DNA of 64,000 nt from Muricoccus harenae (GTDB taxonomy: Bacteria; Pseudomonadota; Alphaproteobacteria; Acetobacterales; Acetobacteraceae): positions 1-64,000 of the forward strand of contig NZ_WWDL01000015.1 in NCBI RefSeq assembly GCF_009848505.1, in the 5' to 3' direction. The notes below the pieces were generated by a model. That model was not told the origin of the DNA. It saw only the letters and a list, made by a program, of their open reading frames with translations, and ran no database searches. Positions 1 to 7,634 of this stretch are shown here, piece by piece. The position numbers were made by a program, and so were the translations under genes. The stretch's first letter is position 1, and each line of letters begins with the position of its first letter.

Positions 1-180
1 CGTAGCGCAGGTCCGCGTGGTGTCCAGGGCTGGCGATCAGCCGCAGGACCCGGCCTGCACCATCGGCGCAGGCGTGCAGCTTGGAGCAGAGCCCGCCACG
101 ACTGCGGCCAAGCGCCTCGGCCGAAGGGTAGCCATCCGGCGTAGGCCGCCTTCCCAGGCGCGTGTGTCCGCTGATCTTAC
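1..180 (-). pseudogene. IS5-family transposase fragment
   Basis: Reading leftwards on the minus strand there is an open stretch containing SAEALGRSRGGLCSKLHAC followed by ADGAGRVLRLIASPG, the conserved central block of IS5-family DDE transposases (usual form: GRSRGGLTTKIHALVD...G.P..L.LTPGQ). The fragment runs out of the window on its C-terminal side and loses recognisable similarity near the IS66 left end at about 200. No start codon or N-terminal part was found on the other side of the IS66 element, so it looks like a remnant; whether the C-terminal half is intact outside the window cannot be seen. Confidence 0.7.
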
Positions 181-225
181 TGACGATCTTAAGTGCGTCG
201 GTAAGAGCAGGTTGGGGACGGCGGG

Positions 226-621
226 ATGGAGATCATCACCGGTGTGGAACGTCGGCGGCGGTGGCGGGCTGAGGAGAAGCTACGGATCCTGGCGGAGATC
301 GACGGCGGCGCGAAGCTGAACGACGTGGCGCGTCGGCATGATGTGAGCCGTCGCCTGATCTGGCAGTGGCGCGAGGCGCAGCGACGGGGGCGGCTGGTCG
401 AGGAGGCGGCGGTGTTCGTGCCGGTGCGGGTGATGGCAGAGGTGCCGGCGCCGGAGCCGATGGAGGTCGCGGCGGCGCCAGTTTCTCCGCCCTGCGGTGA
501 GTGTGCAGCTGAGGCGGACCGGCCCGTTGAGATCGTGCTGCCGGATGGCACAATCCTGCGGGTCGCGGAGGGGGTAAGCCTGCTGGCGCTGAGGCGGCTG
601 ATCACGGTGATCCGGGGTTGA
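226..621 (+). CDS. tnpA: IS66-family transposase accessory protein TnpA
   Basis: This 131-residue protein has a helix-turn-helix of the IS3/IS66 OrfA type at residues 10-50 (RRRWRAEEKLRILAEI, then DVARRHDVSRRLIWQWR). A variable linker follows, then a C-terminal tail with VEIVLPDGTILRVAEG, which is conserved in IS66 TnpA. In this family TnpA is needed together with TnpB and TnpC for transposition and is presumed to bind the ends. It begins 25 bases inside the proposed left terminus. Its stop codon overlaps the TTG start of tnpB by four bases (TTGA), indicating translational coupling. Confidence 0.93.
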   Translation: MEIITGVERRRRWRAEEKLRILAEIDGGAKLNDVARRHDVSRRLIWQWREAQRRGRLVEEAAVFVPVRVMAEVPAPEPMEVAAAPVSPPCGECAAEADRPVEIVLPDGTILRVAEGVSLLALRRLITVIRG

Positions 622-965
622 TCCCCACCCCCTCTGGCATGCGCGTCTGGCTCGCGGTCGGGCACACCGACATGCGGCGCGGCATGAATGGGCTGGCGTT
701 GCAGGTGCAGGAGGCGCTCGGTCGCGACCCGCACGCCGGCGATCTCTATGTTTTTCGTGGGCGCAGAGGTGACCTGGTGAAGATCCTCTGGCACGACGGG
801 ATCGGGATGTCCCTTTATGCGAAGAGGTTGGAACACGGGCGGTTCCTGTGGCCGAGTGCGACGGAAGGCGCAGTCTGCATTTCCGCCGCTCAGCTGTCCT
901 ACATGCTCGACGGAATAGATTGGCGGAACCCGCGCTACACCCACAGGCCACAGGTCGCGGGGTAG
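618..965 (+). CDS. tnpB: IS66 family insertion sequence element accessory protein TnpB
   Basis: This 115-residue protein starts at a TTG that overlaps the tnpA stop (TTGA). The beginning MIPTPSGMRVWLAVGHTDMR matches the family start, so the TTG is well supported. GMNGLALQVQ, DLYVFRGRRGDLVKILWHD and GMSLYAKRLEHGRF are the hallmark TnpB (Orf2) motifs. Function in the family is accessory to transposition; its biochemical role is not established. The length is normal and the frame is intact. It is separated from tnpC by 56 bases. Confidence 0.95.
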   Translation: MIPTPSGMRVWLAVGHTDMRRGMNGLALQVQEALGRDPHAGDLYVFRGRRGDLVKILWHDGIGMSLYAKRLEHGRFLWPSATEGAVCISAAQLSYMLDGIDWRNPRYTHRPQVAG

Positions 966-1021
966 ACCACGTGATGACGTTTCTGCTGGCAGCGCGGTGC
1001 GTCGTCTGATTCACTTCTCCC

Positions 1022-2608
1022 GTGATCAGCGCGCCGCAACCAGGAGATGATGTCGAGGCTCTTCGCGCGGCGCTTGCCGCGGAGCGCGAGGCCCGTGTCG
1101 CGGCCGAGGCGCGCGCGACGGGTGCGGAGGCGATGATCACGCACCTCAAGCTCGTGATCGCGAAGCTCCGGCACGACAAGTATGGGGCATCGTCCGAGCG
1201 CGGGCGCAAGTTGTTGGATCAGCTCGAGCTGGAACTGGGTGAGCTGGTCGCCACGATGGCGGAGGACACGGCGAAGGCGGAGACGGCAGAGGGCAAGGAC
1301 GGGCCTCGTCCGGAGGCGCCGGTGCGACAGAAGCCCGTTCGCGGCCCGTTGCCCGCGCACCTGCCGCGCGAGCGCGTCGTGGTCCCCTCGCCGTCAGCCT
1401 GCCCCTGCTGCGGTGGGGTGCTCTCCAAGCTGGGCGAGGACATCACCGAAACCCTCGAGGTGATCCCTCGCTCGTGGAAGGTGATCCAGACGGTGCGGGA
1501 GAGGTTCTCCTGCCGCTCCTGCGAGACGGTCACCCAGCCTCCGGCCCCGTTCCACTCCATTGCCCGCGGCCGGGCGGGGCCGAACCTGCTGGCGATGATC
1601 CTGGAGGCCAAGTATGGCCAGCACCTCCCCCTGAACCGCCAGGCCGAAACCTACGCCCGCGAGGGCGTGGAGTTGAGCATCTCCACCATCGCTGACTGGG
1701 TGGGCACCTCAGCCGCGGCACTCCTCCCGCTCCACGCCCTCATCGTGGCCCACGTCCGGGCGGCGCAGCGCCTGCACGGGGACGACACGACGGTGCCGCT
1801 CCTGGCGAGAGGCAAGACCGTCACCGCCCGGGTATGGACTTACGTCCGCGACGACCGGCCCTTTGCCGGGCCAGACCCACCGGCAGCCGTGTTCTACTTC
1901 TCCCGCGATCGGACGGCCGAGCACCCGAAGGCCCACCTCGCCGGGTATGCGGGCATCCTCCAGGCCGACGCCTATGCCGGGTTCGCGGACCTCTATGCCG
2001 CTGACCGGCAGCCCGGCCCGATCACGGAGGCGGCCTGTTGGGCCCATTTCCACCGGAAGGCGTTCGAACTCGCCGAGGTCGCCCGCAGCCCTCTCGCCGC
2101 CGAGGCGGTCCGGCGCATCGACCGGGTATTCGACGCCGACCGGGAGGTCACCGGCAAGGACACTTCCGAGCGCCTGGCGCACCGCGCAGCCGTCGTCGCC
2201 CCACTCGTGACCGACCTCCACGCCTGGATGGTCGAGGATCGCGGCAAGATGTCCCGCCACAACGACCTCGCCAAGGCTCTCGACTACGCCCTCAAGCGCT
2301 GGGCAGCGTTCACCCGGTTCCTCGCTGACGGGCGGATCTGCATGACGAATAACGCTGCCGAACGCGCGCTCCGCGGCGTCGCCCTCGGTCGCCGCTCATG
2401 GCTCTTTGCCGGAAGCCAGCGTGGCGGCGAGCGGGCCGCGACCATCCTCTCGCTCATCGTGACGGCGAAGCTGAACGACGTGGACCCCCGCGCGTGGCTC
2501 GCCGACGTCCTCGCCCGCATCGCCGACCACCCGGCATCCCGCCTCGACGAGCTGCTGCCATGGAACTGGAAGTGCTCGGCCGCCGCGGCCATCGTGAAGG
2601 CGGCCTGA
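1022..2608 (+). CDS. tnpC: IS66 family transposase TnpC
   Basis: This is a 528-residue DDE transposase starting with GTG. The N-terminal third is coiled-coil-like (residues 10-90, rich in E/A/R). A zinc-ribbon-like cysteine set follows at C127, C129/C130, C164 and C167. The catalytic core shows HGDDTTVPLL (D254/D255), LQADAYAGF (D316) and TNNAAERALRG (E447), the expected D-D-E. The C-terminal IS66 tail ending near ELLPWNWK is present. Length and motifs are complete, so the element may be active. Only two bases separate its stop from the small accessory gene downstream. Confidence 0.96.
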   Translation: MISAPQPGDDVEALRAALAAEREARVAAEARATGAEAMITHLKLVIAKLRHDKYGASSERGRKLLDQLELELGELVATMAEDTAKAETAEGKDGPRPEAPVRQKPVRGPLPAHLPRERVVVPSPSACPCCGGVLSKLGEDITETLEVIPRSWKVIQTVRERFSCRSCETVTQPPAPFHSIARGRAGPNLLAMILEAKYGQHLPLNRQAETYAREGVELSISTIADWVGTSAAALLPLHALIVAHVRAAQRLHGDDTTVPLLARGKTVTARVWTYVRDDRPFAGPDPPAAVFYFSRDRTAEHPKAHLAGYAGILQADAYAGFADLYAADRQPGPITEAACWAHFHRKAFELAEVARSPLAAEAVRRIDRVFDADREVTGKDTSERLAHRAAVVAPLVTDLHAWMVEDRGKMSRHNDLAKALDYALKRWAAFTRFLADGRICMTNNAAERALRGVALGRRSWLFAGSQRGGERAATILSLIVTAKLNDVDPRAWLADVLARIADHPASRLDELLPWNWKCSAAAAIVKAA

Positions 2609-2610
2609 CG

Positions 2611-2817
2611 ATGGCCGCCATCAGTTTCGTCTACACCATCGCACGTGTTGCCGAGATGCTCGGGGTGGACGAGGAGCGCCTCCACGAGATCTCCCTCGGC
2701 CTCGACCCAGAGGACGGCAGGCTCTGGGTCTACGGCCCCGGTGAGGACGCAACCCTCGCGTTCACCCGCGAAGGTGTCGAACTGCTCGAGCAGATCATCG
2801 CTGACACCCAGCGCTGA
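2611..2817 (+). CDS. small IS66-associated protein
   Basis: This 68-residue protein is chosen from the ATG two bases after the tnpC stop; longer upstream extensions would lie inside tnpC. It reads VYTIARVAEMLGVDEERLHE, then DPEDGRLWVYGPGEDATLAFT and a C-terminal helix. Similar small acidic proteins recur downstream of tnpC in many IS66 elements; their function is unknown. The predicted shape is a short helical, MerR-like N-terminus followed by a small beta region. The frame is intact and its stop lies 42 bases before the proposed right terminus, so it belongs to the element. Confidence 0.7.
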   Translation: MAAISFVYTIARVAEMLGVDEERLHEISLGLDPEDGRLWVYGPGEDATLAFTREGVELLEQIIADTQR

Positions 2818-2859
2818 GCCCCTCAACAGCGATCTCCGCGTCCCTCACCGGATGGATAC

Positions 2860-3253
2860 GAAATACACTTCGGCTTGGTTACCGCTTCATCATCGAACGG
2901 CCGCGCCCGCCGCGCTTGCCACCAGCTTTGGCGCGGGCTGGCCATCGGCAACTGTGAGGCATCTTGGGATCTTCTGAGGACCACCCATGTGCGGCGTTGG
3001 ATACATGCCTGTTGCTGGGCAGCTTCAGGGTTAACTGGCATCGGAGCCATCACCCCGACGGCAGACCCGAGGACCAGTTGGAAGTTAGGCTCGGAGCAGG
3101 CCGCCTTGGAAAGGTGGCATGTTCCCAGTCTTTCTTGCGCTACTCTGATCGGCCGGTCGCAGAGCCGCCCTCTATCAGTGATGTGCCTGAGTGACCATGC
3201 ACGAATGAGGGCCGGGTCCAGGCCATGTTCGGCGGTCGCTCCGAGCCGGTCCG
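2860..3253. other. intergenic region without recognisable gene
   Basis: About 390 bases separate the IS66 right end from the end of the Sir2 gene. Open frames exist on both strands, but none has a convincing start, ribosome site or recognisable family. I looked for the missing half of the IS5 remnant on the minus strand and did not find it. The composition is slightly less GC-rich than the flanks, as expected for accessory DNA. Confidence 0.5.
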
Positions 3254-4069
3254 CTATGGCTCGAGCAGGAAGGCCAGGGCGTCCGCGCAGGGCTGCTCCA
3301 CCTTTAGAGCCAGCAGATCGTCGGCACGGGTTCGACCCAGATTCACTGCCGCAATCGGCTTCCCGGCACGGGCGGCTGCCTGCACAAAGCGGAACCCCGA
3401 ATACACCATCAGCGAGGACCCGACGATCAGCATTGCATCGGCCTGGGCGAGTGCATGGCGAGCTGCGTTCACCCGGTCTCCCGGCACGCTCTCGCCGAAG
3501 AAGACCACGTCGGGCTTCAGCAGGCCACCGCAAGCCGGGCATGGCGGAATGCCAAATGTGGAGAAATCCAGCCCCTCAAGGTCGGCATCGCCATCCGGTG
3601 CCTTGACGGCTTCGAGCTCCGCCCAACCCGGATTTAGCCGAATCAGTCGCTCCTGTATGGCCTCGCGAGCGATGGTCTGCCCACAGCCCATGCAGCGGAC
3701 CTCGTTCAAACGCCCATGGAGGTCGATGACACGGGTGCTTCCGGCGGCCTGATGCAGGCGGTCGACGTTCTGGGTGAGCAGGATCTCGCTCTTGCCTAGA
3801 ACCTCAAGGCGCGCGAGCGCTTGATGCGCCCGGTTCGGTTTCACCTGGCCGAATACCCGCCAGCCGATCAAGCTGCGCGCCCAGTAGCGCTGCCTCGCTG
3901 ACTGGCTGCCCATAAAGGCCTGGAACGTCATGGGTTGCGCCCGCTTCCACTGGCCGTCGACATCGCGGTAATCGGGAATTCCTGAGTTCGTACTGCAGCC
4001 GGCCCCGGTCAGCACGAACAGCCGATTGTGGCGGCCGATGAACTTTTGCAGCTCTGCACATTCGATCAT
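3254..4069 (-). CDS. Sir2-family NAD-dependent protein deacetylase
   Basis: This 271-residue sirtuin is read from the ATG at 4069; a TTG six bases upstream is an alternative. NAD-binding Rossmann motifs are GAGCSTNSGIPDYR (22-35), TQNVDRLH (99-106) and VGSSL (216-220). The catalytic histidine is H118 in DLHGRL. The structural zinc site is C126/C129 (CMGC) and C177/C180 (CPAC). The family removes acyl groups from lysines using NAD, releasing nicotinamide and O-acetyl-ADP-ribose. All key residues are present and the length is typical of bacterial class II-like sirtuins. It stands alone; the only neighbour upstream on the strand is a doubtful 33-codon frame ending ten bases before it. No clear Shine-Dalgarno is seen. 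Confidence 0.9.
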   Translation of the reverse strand: MIECAELQKFIGRHNRLFVLTGAGCSTNSGIPDYRDVDGQWKRAQPMTFQAFMGSQSARQRYWARSLIGWRVFGQVKPNRAHQALARLEVLGKSEILLTQNVDRLHQAAGSTRVIDLHGRLNEVRCMGCGQTIAREAIQERLIRLNPGWAELEAVKAPDGDADLEGLDFSTFGIPPCPACGGLLKPDVVFFGESVPGDRVNAARHALAQADAMLIVGSSLMVYSGFRFVQAAARAGKPIAAVNLGRTRADDLLALKVEQPCADALAFLLEP

Positions 4070-4078
4070 TCGCAAGAT

Positions 4079-4180
4079 TTAGGTCAGGAGGCCACTGGCT
4101 GCCATAACCTCTTTGACGACGCCAGCCACGCGAACTTGGAGGTTGCCAGTCTCGCGATTGAGGGGGGTCAGCGGGGACAT
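4079..4180 (-). CDS. possible 33-residue leader peptide upstream of the Sir2 gene
   Basis: A short ATG frame on the minus strand reads MSPLTPLNRETG, then a hydrophobic amphipathic-looking stretch with VRVAGVVKEVMAASG, and stops ten bases before the Sir2 start. AAGG precedes the ATG with almost no spacing, which is a weak ribosome site. It could be a translated leader, a decayed gene end, or chance. No family is recognised. Confidence 0.25.
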   Translation of the reverse strand: MSPLTPLNRETGNLQVRVAGVVKEVMAASGLLT

Positions 4181-4201
4181 CCTTGCCATTCAGCGTTCGG
4201 G

Positions 4202-4519
4202 CTAACCGTCCCGTGCAAACTCCTCCACCACGCTAAACCCTCTGGTCGCGACCGCGATGAAGTTGACCCATAAGACCCGGGAGAGTGCTTGCAGGTCCCT
4301 GTCCTGTCCGCTGCGCTCCTCCGCTTGGGAATAGGCGGACATCCACTCCCGCATGGCGAAATTATCGCGAACTCTGCCGGTGAGGCCATGCTCCTCGCTC
4401 TTGAGCATGATGCGTGCGGCCACGACGCTGCGGCCCCATTTCGCGCGCTGCTCCGGTGTCCTGCGATGCCATTCATCTGAGGCGTAGAAATCGACAGGGA
4501 TCAATGGCCATCCTCCCAT
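4202..4519 (-). CDS. hypothetical protein
   Basis: This 105-residue protein begins MGGWPLIPVDFYASDEWHRR and is rich in charged and aromatic residues. Predicted secondary structure is mostly helical: RTPEQRAKWGRSVVAARIM, EHGLTGRVRDNFAMREWM and a final helix with VLWVNFIAVATRGF. There is no signal peptide or membrane span. I do not recognise a family. Codon use is less GC-extreme than in the T6SS genes, fitting an accessory region. It is on the same strand as the Sir2 gene about 130 bases downstream, but nothing links the two functionally. The alternative is a non-coding frame, since the ribosome site is unclear. Confidence 0.5.
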   Translation of the reverse strand: MGGWPLIPVDFYASDEWHRRTPEQRAKWGRSVVAARIMLKSEEHGLTGRVRDNFAMREWMSAYSQAEERSGQDRDLQALSRVLWVNFIAVATRGFSVVEEFARDG

Positions 4520-4915
4520 CTGCTGCCTGAGTTCTGAACCGGCACGTTGCTTCGTCCTTCCGGCTGCAGCTTACGACGGCTGCCCGGCTTGTGGTGGGTC
4601 ACACGCCATCTACACGGGTTTGTGTCAGCGTCCGCCTCCGACGCGTGGATCAGGCGGCGAACCGGACCCAATCAAAGTCCGACCAAGTCACTGAGATGTA
4701 GAAAGAACGGGCAGTGGCGTGGGACGCCGACGGCCCTAATTGCGTCAGATCCAGCTGCCCGAAAAAGAAGTTCCCGTCATTCCGATATCAGACGCGGCGG
4801 GCGCACCCTCTTTTTGCAGAGCCAATTCTCTGAAACGTTTGCATTTGCAGCAGCCGCCGCATTCCTCCAAACTTTTCGCGCGACGCACGCCGCCAATGAA
4901 ACCAGGAGGAAACGC
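4520..4915. other. intergenic region upstream of the SnoaL-like gene
   Basis: This is a stretch of about 400 bases between divergent genes with no credible coding sequence. It becomes AT-richer near 4800-4880, where a promoter for the downstream secreted protein is expected, but no confident -35/-10 pair could be assigned. An 8-bp palindrome AAACGTTT lies near 4835-4842. Nothing else was recognised. Confidence 0.4.
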
Positions 4916-5368
4916 ATGAATCCGTCTCGCCGACATCTCGCCCTCGCTGCTGGAGGCGGCCTCGCCCTGCTCGCCGTGGCGCCCGCCAAGGCCCAATCCG
5001 CCGACGAGAAGGCGGTGGCCGATGCCGTCGAAATGCTCCGGCAGGCCATGATTTCGGCAGACCGGGCGAAGCTGGAGGCCGCAGCCGCGGATGCCCTCAC
5101 CTACGGCCATTCCTCTGGAAGATTGGAAAATAAGGAGCAGTTCGTCGCCGCCATCGTGGAAGGCCGTAGCGTCTTCCGCAGCATCAATCTCTCCGAGCAG
5201 ACCATTCACGTCTCGGGCGATGTCGCCGTGGTCCGTCACCTTCTCACAGCCGGTACGTCGGATGGCGCCCGGCCTGCCAATGTGCGGATTGGCGTGCTGC
5301 TCGTCTTCCAGAAGCAGGGCGGCGCCTGGAAGCTGCTCGCGCGCCAAGCGGTGCCGCGCCCGGCTTGA
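4916..5368 (+). CDS. secreted SnoaL-like / DUF4440-type NTF2-fold protein
   Basis: This 150-residue protein starts at the ATG at 4916, which is preceded at ideal spacing by AGGAGGA (4904-4910). Residues 1-27 form a signal peptide with paired arginines (NPSRRHLALAAGGGLALL ending AKAQS), possibly Tat. The mature part has the cone-fold NTF2 pattern: helix DAVEMLRQAMISADRAKLEA, DALTYGHSSGRLENKEQF, then strands HVSGDVAVVRHLLTA and VLLVFQKQGGAWKLLARQ, characteristic of DUF4440/SnoaL-like proteins. Such proteins bind small molecules or act as small enzymes; the substrate here is unknown. A strong terminator follows directly, so it is monocistronic. Confidence 0.8.
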   Translation: MNPSRRHLALAAGGGLALLAVAPAKAQSADEKAVADAVEMLRQAMISADRAKLEAAAADALTYGHSSGRLENKEQFVAAIVEGRSVFRSINLSEQTIHVSGDVAVVRHLLTAGTSDGARPANVRIGVLLVFQKQGGAWKLLARQAVPRPA

Positions 5369-5372
5369 TCCT

Positions 5373-5417
5373 GGATAGGCGCGGCTTCATCCCACTAAGG
5401 TGAAGCCGCGCCTATCC
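5373..5417. terminator. strong hairpin terminator after the SnoaL-like gene
   Basis: GGATAGGCGCGGCTTCA (5373-5389) is perfectly complementary to TGAAGCCGCGCCTATCC (5401-5417), with an 11-base loop. The 17-bp stem begins four bases after the stop codon. No long T-run follows, so efficiency by intrinsic termination alone is uncertain. It separates this gene from the convergent gene ending at 5580. Confidence 0.8.
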
Positions 5418-5579
5418 ACATTGGAAAAGCTCCACCGCACCGGTACGATTTCTCACCTGTCCGCGGCGAGCAGCTCCATCAGTGGCCCTGGATCCGGGTT
5501 TCCACCCCAAGCGGAGCTGCCGAACCCAGAATAGCGCCTGGCGCGCCGGCGGCCAGCTCCGCCCCTCCCCCCATGCGTC

Positions 5580-6203
5580 TCAGCTGCTTGTTAGCTTGCT
5601 GGGTATCCACGAGTCGTCCTTCCTGGTGAACAACATGTCCAGTTGGGGCACCGGCTTGGTGACCACGGCCTCGACCACGCGCTCGATCAGTGTCTGGGCG
5701 GCATGGCAGCGCTCGGCCCACTCACTAAGCTCGTCAGGCCTGGACGGCACCTCGGCCCGGCTGAGGCCTGTCCGGGAGGGTTTGAGCTTGGTCACCGAGA
5801 AAACCGCAAGCCCATTCCCAGGTTCTCCGCACCAGCCGACCTCCCAGGTCCCATGCAGTAAGCTGTTCCGCGTCTGCTGGATCGCGTCGAACTCGCCGGC
5901 AATCTGGTTCATCACGGATAGGATGTCCTGACCCTGCAGCTTCGGAAAGCCGAACTCCTCGTCGGTCACGATCTGCCCCACCACGGCGCGGAAAACCTGG
6001 AACAGCGGCCCCGCCGTCATGACGCTGCTATGGAAGGCAATGTTCACCAGCTTCTCATACCGGCGGTTCGAGGCAAGCATCCCGACTGTCGCGGTGCGAA
6101 TGAGGTTCACCGTATCCTCGAAAACAGTGACGAAGCGTCCGAGAGCTGCGTATTGTTCGGACATCTCGGGACTGCATACTTGATCGATGGCGCCTTCGCT
6201 CAT
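5580..6203 (-). CDS. hypothetical all-helical protein with HEPN-like motif
   Basis: This 207-residue protein is read from the ATG at 6203, which has AGGAAAG at good spacing; the frame stays open further upstream but without a ribosome site. It is predicted all-alpha and soluble. Residues 112-117 read RNSLLH, matching the R-x4-6-H signature of HEPN nucleases and HEPN-fold proteins. That signature is preceded by a long amphipathic helix (ILSVMNQIAGEFDAIQQT) and followed by GTWEVGW. HEPN proteins often act in RNA cleavage or defence, but single-motif resemblance is weak evidence. No antitoxin-like partner adjoins it. I treat it as an unknown protein with a possible HEPN fold. Confidence 0.6.
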   Translation of the reverse strand: MSEGAIDQVCSPEMSEQYAALGRFVTVFEDTVNLIRTATVGMLASNRRYEKLVNIAFHSSVMTAGPLFQVFRAVVGQIVTDEEFGFPKLQGQDILSVMNQIAGEFDAIQQTRNSLLHGTWEVGWCGEPGNGLAVFSVTKLKPSRTGLSRAEVPSRPDELSEWAERCHAAQTLIERVVEAVVTKPVPQLDMLFTRKDDSWIPSKLTSS

Positions 6204-6341
6204 CCGTTCTTTCCTAACGGGCTGCACGTTTTGAGTAGAACTCCTCTCCCGGCGTTTGGTCCCATTCCCAAGCAGAATTCTTCTCGTCACGCGGGTATAT
6301 CGGAACGGAGACGAAGTACAGCTCCAGATTGGATCGCGCGT

Positions 6342-6632
6342 TCATTGGTCCCGAAAGGCGATCGCGTTGCGCAGCGCATGGGCGATCTGCTCCATCCGCC
6401 GCTCGAAGCCTGCAGCTGCGGCGGCCCGCCCCTGCGCCTCAGCGCCGACGACACCGCGCAGGACCGAACCCTCAAGCTGTGCGGCCATGCCCTCCATGGC
6501 ACGTAGGGCCGACGCCGAACCGCCGCCCTCGACCGCCGCTCGCAAGACGGCGATCTCGCCAAAGGCAGCCGCAAGTGCCGTCTCCAGGGCGACGATCTCG
6601 CCCCGCAGCTCTTCCGCTTCGTCTCCCGGCAT
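6342..6632 (-). CDS. hypothetical coiled-coil protein
   Basis: This 96-residue protein starts at the ATG at 6632, with GGGCAGGTG just upstream; an in-frame ATG at 6683 would add 17 hydrophobic residues. It is nearly all helix with heptad-like spacing (EAEELRGEIVALETALAAAF, then ERRMEQIAHALRNAI). It lacks cysteines and membrane spans in the shorter form. It resembles small coiled-coil scaffolding or phasin-like proteins only in composition; no family is recognised. It lies upstream of the preceding hypothetical gene on the same strand, 138 bases away. Confidence 0.45.
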   Translation of the reverse strand: MPGDEAEELRGEIVALETALAAAFGEIAVLRAAVEGGGSASALRAMEGMAAQLEGSVLRGVVGAEAQGRAAAAAGFERRMEQIAHALRNAIAFRDQ

Positions 6633-7138
6633 CACCTGCCCCCTCAATAAGCAGACCACAAGCAACGCATGAAGCGGAGGCAAGTCGTTGCTCTGCTCCT
6701 TCTGGGAGCCGAAATCAGCTCAGCCCCAGCCGGCTGCTCTGCGCGCGGTGGCCGGAACGAAGCCTACGTGGGCCGAATCGGATACAGATCGAGCGCGGGG
6801 CGCACGACGAAGCTCGAAATAGAAGCTTGGGAGCACTTCCGCTGCCCGTCCCGGTCGGGATCGACAACGCGGTTCCGGTCCAGATCTCCCACGAGCGCAA
6901 GTGGCGCCGCCTGCTGCCGAATCCCGAGCGTCGGCCGAGCCCTCTTGGCCATTTCATCCGGGCAGCCCCGCGGCCGGATGAGGGCCGCGCCCGCCCGGTT
7001 CGATCACAGGATTGTAAAGAGTGTTCCGGAGCGCTCCAGCCGATCCTGGGACCGAGCCGTGCGACACGACGCGGCATAACGCGCCCGGCCGGCCTACCTG
7101 CGGAGAGACCGAGAGCGCTGGAACCGGAGGGAAGGCCG
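6633..7138. other. region upstream of the tct genes, no supported gene
   Basis: About 500 bases with several open frames on both strands, none with a plausible ribosome site plus recognisable product. The promoter of the tctBAC transport genes should lie here; no confident core promoter was identified. The only clear signal is the GGAGG at 7126-7130 that serves tctB. Confidence 0.4.
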
Positions 7139-7627
7139 TTGCTGCTATCGGATCGGGTGACTGGCGTAGGTGTCGCGACGCTCGGAGCCTTCGCCGTGTA
7201 TGGCGGCTTGCAGCAGCCCGGCGTGCCAGGACAGGACGTGGGACCGAGCGTGTTTCCCACGGTCATCGGCCTGGGCCTGCTGCTATGCGGCGCGCTAGTG
7301 GCGCTGGGCGTGGGGCGCGGCTTCGAAGCGCCGGCCGAGGCTGCGGGCGCCGAGGGGCCAAATACGGTGCATCCCTCGCCGCCACGCTTCGGGGAGCTAC
7401 GCGCCCTTCTGCCACCAGTGCTGCTGGTGTTCTACGTGCTGGCTGTCGACCGCCTCGGCTTCCTCCTCACCGCCGGGCTGATCGCCTTGGCACTGTCACT
7501 CGCACTCGGCGCCCGTCCGCGCCTTGCGTTGCCCATCGCGGTCCTGGCGCCGCCCTTCATCCACATCGTCTTCAACGGCTTGCTGCGCGTCCCCTTGCCC
7601 GAAGGGCTCCTGGCGGCGCCGTGGTGA
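7139..7627 (+). CDS. tctB: tripartite tricarboxylate transporter small membrane subunit TctB
   Basis: This 162-residue membrane protein is assigned the TTG start at 7139 because GGAGG lies eight bases upstream and the family profile begins here (LLLSDRVTGVGVATLGAF). Four hydrophobic segments are seen: about 9-25, 40-58 (FPTVIGLGLLLCGALVALG), 93-110 (PPVLLVFYVLAVDRLGFLL) and 112-150. TctB is the small, poorly conserved integral partner of TctA in secondary, binding-protein-dependent uptake of carboxylates. The frame remains open far upstream, but that part has no membrane or family character. tctA begins eight bases after the stop. Confidence 0.85.
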   Translation: MLLSDRVTGVGVATLGAFAVYGGLQQPGVPGQDVGPSVFPTVIGLGLLLCGALVALGVGRGFEAPAEAAGAEGPNTVHPSPPRFGELRALLPPVLLVFYVLAVDRLGFLLTAGLIALALSLALGARPRLALPIAVLAPPFIHIVFNGLLRVPLPEGLLAAPW

Positions 7628-7634
7628 GCCCCCG

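Larger units (their letters stand above)
201..2859 (+). mobile_element. IS66-family insertion sequence
   Basis: The element carries the standard tnpA-tnpB-tnpC set plus a small accessory gene, all on one strand with overlapping or near-abutting frames. The left end is placed at GTAAGAGCAGGTTGGGGACG (201-220), since IS66 termini typically begin GTAA. The best partner is the inverted sequence ending at 2859, which reads GTATCCATCCGGTGAGGGAC on the minus strand and shares GTA, GGT and GGGACG. The usual 8-bp target duplication is not visible: 193-200 and 2860-2867 differ. The ends are therefore tentative while the gene content is certain. It lies beside an IS5 remnant, so this is a repeatedly hit site. 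Confidence 0.75.

Noticed and set aside
6669-7079. Open frame of 136 codons ahead of tctB
   Set aside because: No ribosome site, no recognisable family and a composition rich in Arg/Ser; more likely non-coding upstream sequence.
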